Below, in pieces: positions 1 to 6,225 of a stretch of DNA of 6,269 bases. Source of the stretch: an uncultured Flavobacteriales bacterium (GTDB lineage: Bacteria; Bacteroidota; Bacteroidia; Flavobacteriales_D; Sanyastnellaceae); the NCBI GenBank assembly GCA_913057815.1, contig CAJXOV010000143.1, forward strand, positions 1 to 6,269, written 5' to 3'. Under the pieces are notes generated by a model that saw only the letters and a program-made list of their open reading frames with translations, searched no databases and had not been told where the DNA came from. Numbering within the stretch: position 1 is the first letter of the stretch; every line of letters starts with the position of its first letter. The translations under genes and the position numbers were made by a program.

Positions 1-1
1 A

Positions 2-112
2 CTGAGAGTCTATGGGGAACACTTTCGCAACACTCTCTTGAACAACTACTTAAACAATGTTGTTGGAGATTTTATCTTGCTTAAGATATTCATTAATCTA
101 ACTAAGATTTGA
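2..112 (+). CDS. Possible C-terminal end of an unidentified upstream gene (partial)
   Basis: An open frame enters from the left edge and ends at a TGA at 110-112, giving 36 residues that begin LRVYGEHFRNTLL and end FINLTKI. The mix of charged and hydrophobic residues is plausible for the tail of a globular protein, and a same-strand gene upstream would fit the polysaccharide-locus layout. Frame 1 is also open, to a TAA at 82-84, but its 27-residue translation contains a Cys-Cys-Trp stretch and looks less natural. The piece is too short to assign to a family, and it could be non-coding sequence open by chance. Confidence 0.35.
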   Translation: MRVYGEHFRNTLLNNYLNNVVGDFILLKIFINLTKI

Positions 113-236
113 CTTGTAATAAAATCAAAATAAAGAACCTAAAAACCTTTAATTCAAATATCTTTGGACTTAGAAACAAGATTGATTTATACTTCAATAG
201 TAATAGAGAGAATCTTTAATAATTCGAAAATAGTTT
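113..236 (+). promoter_or_regulatory. AT-rich leader with a possible Bacteroidota-type -7 element
   Basis: This stretch between the upstream fragment and the ABC transporter is very A/T-rich and contains no convincing gene. TATCTTTG at 159-166 fits the TAnnTTTG -7 consensus known for Bacteroidota sigma factors and would give a 5' leader of about 60-65 bases before the ATG at 237. No clear TTTG/TTG -33 box lies at the usual distance upstream, so this is only a candidate promoter. No Shine-Dalgarno sequence is visible before the ATG; the bases there are A/T-rich, as is common in Bacteroidota. Confidence 0.25.
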
Positions 237-1949
237 ATGAAAATTTTCGTTAAACCAATTAAATTTTTGCTGGGCATTTTGCCTAAGTCTTATCGATTTA
301 GAGCAATCTTAATTAGCATCCTGCTACTATTCAATTCTGGCCTTGAACTCGTAGGCTTGGGAGCCATAATCCCTGTTTTTTCGATTCTACTAGAAGATGA
401 CGTTATAGCTAAATATGAATGGGCAAACTACATTTATTCAGCGCTAAATTTGACCTCGGAGAACCAACTAATCATCATAGTTAGTTTGATTCTTTTAGTG
501 GTCATTTTTATAAAAAATGTTACTGGCCTTTTAATAGCTTATGTCCAAAGCAAATTTGCATTTACGCTTTATGAGTTCTTCTCTATTAAGCTGAATGGGA
601 TATACTATAGAAGAGGATTTTCATTCTTTAAAAACAACAATGCCCACACTCTTATGCGGAATGTAAATGGAGCTTGTCTCCAGTTCGCCCAAAAGCAAGT
701 TCTCGGGTTTCTTACTTTATTAAATGAATGTTTTATACTCATTATAATTTTTATTGGTATAGGATTATTCAATCCTAAGATTTTTGGATTACTTCTAGTA
801 ACCGTGCTGCCTACATTTGCTTTGTTTTATTTCTGGGTAAGAAAAAAATCAATTCAAATCGGAGAAATCCAGAAAAGAGTTACACCTCTACTCTCTAAAA
901 GTCTTTTTCAAAGTATTTACGGATTCGTAGACATAATTTTGGCAAAAAAAGAGGATTACTTTCGTAATGAACTAAAAGGGCATGTAAATGAATTTTCAAA
1001 GACACAAATAAAGTCCTCTGTCCTTAATTTAGCGCCAACGAGAGTGATAGAAACCTCACTAATGATGGCATTCGTAATGATCATCATATTTGGTCTCAAG
1101 TTTTCTATGACCAAACTTGATTTAATCAAACTACTTGGTGTCTTTGCTATAGCTGGATACCGTGTAATGCCATCCATAAATAGAATCATGATTGCCATTA
1201 ACGGATTAAATCAAACTTTTTGGATTCATGATGTTCTGGAACCTATCAAAACAGAAACTCAAGAACTACCTGCTCAAAAGGACATCTCATTCGACAAAAG
1301 CATTTCTTTAGAATCTATCACATGTAAATTTCAAGATAATCCAAAACCTCTTTTTGAAAATTATAATCTAAAAATAAATAAAGGAGAAAGTATTGGGTTA
1401 GTCGGTGCTTCAGGATCTGGTAAAACTACTTTAATGAATATGCTCCTTGGTTTTATACCGCCTCAGGAAGGAGAGTTTAAAATAGATGATACTGTTTTCA
1501 ATCAAGAGTTCAGCAATTCTTATTATAGTAAAGTAGGATACGTACAACAGCAAGTTTACTTAATTGATGGAACTTTAGAAGAAAATATAGCTTTAGGTAT
1601 TCCGTCTTCAGAAGTAGATTTGGACCTGTTAAATAGTGCCATGGAAAAAGCTAGTTTGAAGGATTTCATATCAGACTTACCACTTGGTATAAAAACACAG
1701 GTAGGAGAAGCGGGCACTAAGCTATCAGGAGGACAAAGACAACGTGTTGGAATAGCACGAGCATTGTATAGAAAAGTAGAAATATTGTTTTTTGACGAAG
1801 CCACTTCTGCTTTAGACGAACAAACAGAAAAAGAAATTTCAGATTCTATAGCTACCCTTTCTGACACAGATTTAACTGTCATAATAATTGCCCATAGACT
1901 GACCACTTTGCAAAGCTGTGATAGAATAATAAATATTGAAGAGAAATAA
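237..1949 (+). CDS. PglK/MsbA-type ABC transporter (membrane plus ATPase domains), probable lipid-linked glycan flippase
   Basis: A 570-residue half-transporter that should act as a homodimer in the cytoplasmic membrane. The N-terminal part (about 20-325) contains hydrophobic segments near 22-50, 78-102, 157-178, 180-201, 270-290 and 297-320, fitting a six-helix type IV exporter domain. The C-terminal ATPase domain is complete: Walker A GASGSGKTT at 390-398, Q-loop at about 437-439, signature LSGGQ at 496-500, Walker B ILFFDE at 516-521, SALD D-loop at 524-527 and H-loop His553. Length and architecture match Campylobacter PglK, which flips undecaprenyl-pyrophosphate-linked oligosaccharide to the periplasm. 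The glycan-flippase role is inferred from this likeness and from the nucleotide-sugar genes immediately downstream. An MsbA-like lipid or other exporter cannot be excluded from sequence alone. The ATG at 237 is chosen because the cationic start leads directly into the first helix. Confidence 0.88.
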   Translation: MKIFVKPIKFLLGILPKSYRFRAILISILLLFNSGLELVGLGAIIPVFSILLEDDVIAKYEWANYIYSALNLTSENQLIIIVSLILLVVIFIKNVTGLLIAYVQSKFAFTLYEFFSIKLNGIYYRRGFSFFKNNNAHTLMRNVNGACLQFAQKQVLGFLTLLNECFILIIIFIGIGLFNPKIFGLLLVTVLPTFALFYFWVRKKSIQIGEIQKRVTPLLSKSLFQSIYGFVDIILAKKEDYFRNELKGHVNEFSKTQIKSSVLNLAPTRVIETSLMMAFVMIIIFGLKFSMTKLDLIKLLGVFAIAGYRVMPSINRIMIAINGLNQTFWIHDVLEPIKTETQELPAQKDISFDKSISLESITCKFQDNPKPLFENYNLKINKGESIGLVGASGSGKTTLMNMLLGFIPPQEGEFKIDDTVFNQEFSNSYYSKVGYVQQQVYLIDGTLEENIALGIPSSEVDLDLLNSAMEKASLKDFISDLPLGIKTQVGEAGTKLSGGQRQRVGIARALYRKVEILFFDEATSALDEQTEKEISDSIATLSDTDLTVIIIAHRLTTLQSCDRIINIEEK

Positions 1950-1960
1950 CCAAAGGATTA

Positions 1961-1974
1961 GCCTTGCGAAGGTT
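1961..1974 (+). repeat. Small hairpin just after the ABC transporter gene
   Basis: CCTT-GCG-AAGG forms a 4-bp stem with a 3-base loop, extendable by a G-U and an A-T pair. It lies 13 bases after the transporter stop codon. It is followed by TTATTGAAAAAA and has no T-run, so it is not a canonical intrinsic terminator. It could be an RNA-processing or attenuation element, or chance. Confidence 0.3.
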
Positions 1975-2017
1975 TATTGAAAAAACAACACTAAATTAAA
2001 TAAGAAGACTAATTTTT

Positions 2018-2055
2018 GTAGGATTAAATTTGATGCTTTGCAAAGCGAATCCTAC
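2018..2055 (+). repeat. Nested inverted repeat just upstream of the legB start
   Basis: Outer arms GTAGGATT (2018-2025) and AATCCTAC (2048-2055) are perfect 8-base reverse complements. Between them lies a second perfect 12-base palindrome, GCTTTGCAAAGC (2035-2046). In RNA this could fold as a two-tier stem ending 18 bases before the ATG at 2074; in DNA it could be an operator for a dimeric regulator. The element sits in the only sizeable gap of the cluster after the flippase, where control of the sugar genes would be expected. The symmetry is visible directly; its function is unknown. Confidence 0.55.
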
Positions 2056-2073
2056 TGTTTACAAGCGTTAGAA

Positions 2074-3258
2074 ATGGAAATATTAGATTTAATAGGACGA
2101 AAAAACAGACTTTTCACAGAAGACCTAAAGGCTAATAAAATAGAATTAGAACAAATAGTTTCAACTTCTAAATTTTTGGTTTTAGGTGGTGCTGGATCTA
2201 TTGGACAAGCAGTAACAAAAGAACTATTTAAACGTCAGCCTAAGAAACTCCATGTAGTTGACTTGTCTGAAAACAATCTCACTGAACTTGTTAGAGACAT
2301 TCGTAGTTCATTCGGATACATAAATGGAGATTTTCAAACTTTTGCATTAGACATCGGTTCTGTTGAATATGATGCTTTTTGGGAAAATGATGGACATTAT
2401 GATTATATCCTAAATCTCTCAGCACTAAAGCATGTAAGAAGTGAAAAAGATGAATTCACTCTTATGCGTATGATCAACACAAACATTGTAAATACAGATA
2501 AAACATTAGATCAGGCTATAAAAAATGGTGTAAAGAAATACTTCTGCGTATCTACTGACAAAGCTGCTAACCCTGTGAATATGATGGGTGGATCAAAAAG
2601 AATAATGGAAATGTTCGTTCACAGAAAAAGCCATGATATTTCAGTATCTATGGCTCGTTTTGCTAATGTTGCGTTCTCTGACGGTTCTCTTTTACATAGT
2701 TTTAATAAAAGAATAGAGAAAAAGCAACCTATAGTCGCCCCCAATGACATTAAACGATACTTCGTTATTCCTGAAGAGTCAGGTGAACTTTGTCTTATGG
2801 CTTGTATCTTCGGTGAAAATAGAGATGTGTTCTTTCCAAAACTAGATTCAGAACTGGATTTAATGACTTTTTCAGAAATTGCTATTAAATACCTGGATAA
2901 AAGAGGTTTAAAGGCTATTCTTTGTAAGGATGAAGATGAGGCTAGAGTAATGGCAAAAGAAAACAACGGTAATAGCTGGCCTTGCCTGTTTACTAAAAGC
3001 GATACAACTGGCGAAAAAGATTTCGAAGAATTTTATACTGACAATGAAGAACTTGATTTAAAAAGATTTAGCAACTTAGGCGTTATAAAAAATAAAGCTC
3101 AATTTGATGAAGAAAAACTTAATCACTTCGAGAATCAAATTAACTCCATGAAAGTCAATAAAAAATGGAGCAAAAGTCAATTAGTAGATTTGTTTTTCAA
3201 ACTGATTCCTAACTTCGGACACGAAGAAAAAGGGAAATACCTTGACTCCAAAATGTAA
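2074..3258 (+). CDS. legB: LegB-type nucleotide-sugar (UDP/GDP-N-acetylglucosamine) 4,6-dehydratase
   Basis: A 394-residue extended SDR (CapD/polysaccharide_synt_2 family) that should convert NDP-GlcNAc to the 4-keto-6-deoxy sugar, the substrate of the next gene's aminotransferase. Counting from the ATG at 2074, the cofactor-binding glycine motif GGAGSIG lies at 38-44. The active-site stretch with STDKAANP starts at 160, and MxxxK (Met171, Lys175) replaces the usual YxxxK. This Met form is known in the WbpM/PglF branch with an Ser-Met-Lys triad. The 30-40 residue leader (IGRKNRLF...) and the long C-terminal part with the GEKxxEEFYT stretch resemble the larger LegB form of legionaminic-acid loci. 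An in-frame TTG at 2038 would add 12 residues, but it lies inside an inverted repeat, and the ATG gives a family-like N-terminus. Whether the nucleotide is UDP or GDP cannot be read here; the Campylobacter legionaminic route uses GDP. Confidence 0.87.
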   Translation: MEILDLIGRKNRLFTEDLKANKIELEQIVSTSKFLVLGGAGSIGQAVTKELFKRQPKKLHVVDLSENNLTELVRDIRSSFGYINGDFQTFALDIGSVEYDAFWENDGHYDYILNLSALKHVRSEKDEFTLMRMINTNIVNTDKTLDQAIKNGVKKYFCVSTDKAANPVNMMGGSKRIMEMFVHRKSHDISVSMARFANVAFSDGSLLHSFNKRIEKKQPIVAPNDIKRYFVIPEESGELCLMACIFGENRDVFFPKLDSELDLMTFSEIAIKYLDKRGLKAILCKDEDEARVMAKENNGNSWPCLFTKSDTTGEKDFEEFYTDNEELDLKRFSNLGVIKNKAQFDEEKLNHFENQINSMKVNKKWSKSQLVDLFFKLIPNFGHEEKGKYLDSKM

Positions 3259-3262
3259 TTCA

Positions 3263-4438
3263 ATGCTGATAGATGACTTTGTAAATTTTGTTAGAGAAGC
3301 TTATAATAGGCCAAATGGATTCATCCCATTGCATGAACCTGTTTTTAATGGTAACGAGAAGAAGTACTTGAACGAATGTGTTGATTCTACATTTGTATCT
3401 AGCGTTGGTAAATTTGTAACAGAATTTGAAAACCAAGTTAAGGAGTACACAGGGTCTAAGCACGCTATAGCTGCTTCATCAGGAACTGCCGCTCTTCACA
3501 TAGCACTAGTACTCTCTGAAGTAAAACCAGGAGATGAAGTTATCACACAGCCGCTCACATTTGTAGCCACTGCTAATGCTATTTCCTATACCGGGGCATC
3601 ACCCATTTTTATAGACGTGGATAGAGATACCATGGGTCTTTCTCCAGAAAAGTTAGAACTCTTTATTCTGAATAATACCAAGCCTGAATTAAACATTCAA
3701 ACAAATAAAGTACAACCGAAAAACCTTAGTTCCGGAAAATTCATTACCGCGGTTATTCCTATGCACACATTTGGACACCCAGCTCGGATTGAAGAAATTA
3801 AAATAATCTGCGATAAGAATAATATAATCTTAATAGAAGATGCTGCCGAGAGTTTAGGTAGTTATTACAAAGGAAAACACACTGGAACATTTGGTCTATT
3901 TGGCACATTGAGCTTTAATGGAAATAAAACCATTACTACCGGAGGTGGAGGAATGTTAATTACCGATGATGATGAATTGGCTAAAAAAGCTAAACACATC
4001 ACTACTACGGCTAAAGTTCCTCACCCTTGGGAATATGTACATGATACTATTGGCTACAATTACAGATTAACGAACCTTGCTGCAGCCTTAGGAGTGGCTC
4101 AAATGGAACAATTAGATAGTTTCGTCTCTAGCCAAAGACTTTTAGCTAGTGAATATCAGAAATTCTTTGAAAATTCTGGAATACAGTTTGTCACCGAAAA
4201 TGAAAATACCAAAGCCAATTATTGGCTAAATACAGTTATTCTCAAAGACAGAGAAGAGAGAAATAACTTTTTAAAAGAGACCAATGACCGTGATATAATG
4301 ACACGTCCAATATGGGAGTTAATGAATCGTTTGGATATGTTTAAAGAATTTCAGACTGGAGACCTCTCAAATTCAGAATGGTTAGCTGACCGAGTGGTTA
4401 ATATTACAAGTAGTGTTCGGGTTAATAATTCCAAATGA
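3263..4438 (+). CDS. legC: LegC-family PLP-dependent sugar 4-aminotransferase
   Basis: A 391-residue DegT/DnrJ/EryC1-type aminotransferase expected to transfer an amino group, normally from glutamate, to C4 of the NDP-4-keto-6-deoxy-HexNAc made by LegB. Counting from the ATG at 3263, the N-terminus shows the LegC-like FIPLHEPVF (20-28) and DSTFVSSVGK (42-51). The cofactor-phosphate region ASSGTAALH follows at about 71-79, then the pyridine-binding Asp in IEDAAES (Asp193). The Schiff-base lysine is in SFNGNKTITTGGGG (Lys222). The protein ends with ADRVVNITSSVR, a normal family terminus, so it is full length. A TTG at 3242 would add 7 residues and overlap legB; the ATG 4 bases after the legB stop gives the typical start and is preferred. 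The 4-base gap to legB indicates co-translation. Related aminotransferases act on similar 4-keto sugars, so the exact product is inferred. Confidence 0.9.
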   Translation: MLIDDFVNFVREAYNRPNGFIPLHEPVFNGNEKKYLNECVDSTFVSSVGKFVTEFENQVKEYTGSKHAIAASSGTAALHIALVLSEVKPGDEVITQPLTFVATANAISYTGASPIFIDVDRDTMGLSPEKLELFILNNTKPELNIQTNKVQPKNLSSGKFITAVIPMHTFGHPARIEEIKIICDKNNIILIEDAAESLGSYYKGKHTGTFGLFGTLSFNGNKTITTGGGGMLITDDDELAKKAKHITTTAKVPHPWEYVHDTIGYNYRLTNLAAALGVAQMEQLDSFVSSQRLLASEYQKFFENSGIQFVTENENTKANYWLNTVILKDREERNNFLKETNDRDIMTRPIWELMNRLDMFKEFQTGDLSNSEWLADRVVNITSSVRVNNSK

Positions 4439-5073
4439 AGTATTTGATTTTTTCTGATGTCCATGGTAACCTACCCGCTCTTGAACAAGTTCTCAAAAGT
4501 GAAGAAGTAGATGCTTATATAAATCTGGGAGATGTTGTAAACTATGCGCCATGGAGCAATGAATGCGTACAACTTGTGGACACATTAGACAACTGCATCA
4601 ACATTCGTGGAAATCACGAAGGTTATTTTCTTGAGCAAAAGTTAGAATCTAAACACTGGCTAGTTCCTTTATTTTTTAAAAAATGCTTCGAAGACTTCAA
4701 TCAAATGGAAGTTATTTCAAAGTATAAAATATCGCATCAAGTAGAAGATTATTTATGCACTCACACCATCGATAATCAATACATCTTTCATGATTCTGAA
4801 ATCAGAATTAATGAAAACTTAATGGTAGGCCACTCTCACCAGCAATTTTTACGAACTGTCAATTCATTTAAGCTCCTAAATCCTGGCAGCATTGGCCAGA
4901 ACAGAAAGTTTATCAATGTTTCAAATTACGTAATTTGGGATGTCAGTCAGAATAACTTTGAACTTAAAGAGCTGATCTTTGACATTGATATTGTAATAAA
5001 CGAGATGAAGACGAGGCAGTACCCACAAGAATGCATAGATTATTATGCAAATAAATCACGTATACATGTATAA
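4435..5073 (+). CDS. YfcE/MJ0936-like metallophosphoesterase (calcineurin-like)
   Basis: A 212-residue cytoplasmic phosphoesterase with every metal-site motif of the family: DVHGN (Asp8, His10), GD (Asp33), GNHE (Asn60, His61), CTH (His110) and GHSH (His133, His135), followed by NPGSIGQ at 149-155. The length is normal, and neither a signal peptide nor a membrane segment is seen. The start ATG overlaps the legC stop codon (ATGA), so translation is probably coupled. Small enzymes of this family hydrolyse phosphomonoesters or phosphodiesters of very varied substrates, so the reaction cannot be assigned. Its position between legC and an ATP-grasp ligase suggests it dephosphorylates an intermediate of a sugar or of a sugar substituent. 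It is not one of the classical legionaminic-acid enzymes. Confidence 0.85.
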   Translation: MKYLIFSDVHGNLPALEQVLKSEEVDAYINLGDVVNYAPWSNECVQLVDTLDNCINIRGNHEGYFLEQKLESKHWLVPLFFKKCFEDFNQMEVISKYKISHQVEDYLCTHTIDNQYIFHDSEIRINENLMVGHSHQQFLRTVNSFKLLNPGSIGQNRKFINVSNYVIWDVSQNNFELKELIFDIDIVINEMKTRQYPQECIDYYANKSRIHV

Positions 5074-6034
5074 AATTGGAATTACAGGCACTGGTAGTTT
5101 AATTGGACAAGCTATCATAAAAAGCATCATCCGTAGTTCAAATAAGGATAAATATTCTCTCGTTGGTTTTGACTACTTCCCTGATACTGTAGGCTCTCTA
5201 TGGTGTAACAAAAATTACATTCTGCCTGACCTTCTTAAAGCAGGAACTGAGGAAATTTGGTTAAAAGAACTAACTAACATCATCCTGAATGAAAAGTTAA
5301 ATGTACTTTTTGTAGGTGTAGACTTTGAACTACCACTCTTGGCTGAAAAAAAACAAGAGATGGAATCAGCTACCAACTGTAAAATTATAGTAAGTAGTAA
5401 AAGAGTAATAGAAATAGGAAACGACAAGTATAAAACTTATCAATTTTTAAAGGATAACGGTCTATATCACCCTAAAACATACCTTCCTTCTGAATGTGAT
5501 TTTAGCGAACTGGCTTATCCTCTTATTGTAAAACCTAGAATAGGAGCTCGAAGCATAGGAGTGTATAAAGTCAATAATACTAAGGAATTAGAACGTGCTT
5601 TAACACTTGCAAATGATCCAATTATTCAAGAATGTGTAGGAGATGACACTACTGAATACACATGTGGAGTGATTGCATTAGACGGAGAACTAAAGGCTCA
5701 CATAGCCTTAAATAGGTCACTGAAAGAGGGGAATACATTTATCTCTACTTATAAAAAAGACATCTCTCCTGTCCTGGAAAAATACCTAATCGATATAACA
5801 AAGAAGCTTCAGCCCCACGGATCCTGTAATTTCCAACTACGAATTGATAAGCATGGTATACCTAAGATGTTTGAAATTAATCCAAGACATTCGGGCACCA
5901 CATATATTAGGAGTTTGTTTGGGTACAATGAAATAATTTATATCCTTGAATTTCTTTTAGAAGGAAATGAGACTAAATTTGATTTAACGGAAGGTAAAGC
6001 AATAAGATTCTTTGAAGAGGCTCTAATAAAATGA
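5066..6034 (+). CDS. ATP-grasp ligase, CarB/PylC-like, substrate unknown
   Basis: A 322-residue protein expected to use ATP to activate a carboxylate as acyl phosphate and join it to an amine or other nucleophile. The N-terminal Rossmann-like preATP-grasp domain starts at once with KIGITGTGSLIG (3-14). The ATP-grasp fold follows: NDKYKT near 119-124, IVKPRIGARSIGV at 154-166 (Lys156 in the ATP pocket), IQECVGDDTTEYT at 187-199, and the metal-binding MFEINPRHSG at 268-277 (Glu270, Asn272). An acidic partner may be Asp261. The ATG at 5066 places the glycine motif at the normal distance; the ATG at 5045 would only add 7 poorly fitting residues. The gene overlaps the phosphoesterase by 8 bases and the next gene by 4. 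In this context an amide bond on a 4-amino sugar, or synthesis of an acyl donor, is plausible but inferred. Confidence 0.85.
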   Translation: MYKIGITGTGSLIGQAIIKSIIRSSNKDKYSLVGFDYFPDTVGSLWCNKNYILPDLLKAGTEEIWLKELTNIILNEKLNVLFVGVDFELPLLAEKKQEMESATNCKIIVSSKRVIEIGNDKYKTYQFLKDNGLYHPKTYLPSECDFSELAYPLIVKPRIGARSIGVYKVNNTKELERALTLANDPIIQECVGDDTTEYTCGVIALDGELKAHIALNRSLKEGNTFISTYKKDISPVLEKYLIDITKKLQPHGSCNFQLRIDKHGIPKMFEINPRHSGTTYIRSLFGYNEIIYILEFLLEGNETKFDLTEGKAIRFFEEALIK

Positions 6035-6225
6035 AAAAAATACTAATAGTAGGTGTTAGCGGTTTTATCGGAAAAGAATTATTCAATCACTTATCCGATA
6101 ACTATGACGTCTATGGAATCGCTAGGAAAGAGACAACTTTGCCAAATTGCTCATCGATAGACCTAATGGATCCAAGTCAAATTGATCAATTCATAACCAA
6201 AAATCGTTTTGACATAGTAGTTAAT
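6031..6225 (+). CDS. NAD(P)-binding SDR sugar epimerase/reductase, N-terminal fragment (3' truncated by contig end)
   Basis: The first 65 codons of an extended SDR protein: MKKILIVGVSGFIGKEL carries the GxxGxxG nucleotide-binding motif (GVSGFIG, 8-14) right after the first beta strand. The fragment ends with DIVVN, the usual strand that precedes the cofactor loop. Such proteins are NDP-sugar epimerases, dehydratases or 4-keto reductases (GalE/RmlD type); which one cannot be told from this piece. The start codon overlaps the ATP-grasp stop (ATGA), so it belongs to the same operon. The frame stays open to the last base of the window, but everything after 6225 is sequencing adapter, so the 14 further residues it would add are false. 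Confidence 0.85.

Noticed and set aside
4..64. Inverted repeats GAGAGT/ACTCTC (4-9, 32-37) and AACAAC/GTTGTT (41-46, 59-64)
   Set aside because: The arms are only 6 bases with long loops, and they lie in what may be coding sequence; such pairs are expected by chance.
1556..1906. Antisense open frame opposite the ABC ATPase domain (116 codons), with similar ones at 956-1198, 2619-2966, 3260-3463 and 5215-5427
   Set aside because: All lie opposite well-conserved coding regions, have no recognisable domain, and read as mirror frames of the real genes.
1961..1974. Intrinsic terminator after the ABC transporter gene
   Set aside because: The stem is only 4-6 bp and is followed by an A-rich run, not by T residues, so it does not fit a Rho-independent terminator on the + strand.
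2018..2055. Integron attC site or invertible promoter repeat
   Set aside because: The conserved RYYYAAC/GTTRRRY ends of attC are missing, and I saw no second copy of the arms in the window that could bound an invertible segment.
2038..2073. TTG at 2038 as the legB start
   Set aside because: It lies in the middle of a nested palindrome, and the added 12 residues do not fit the family N-terminus; the in-frame ATG at 2074 is better.
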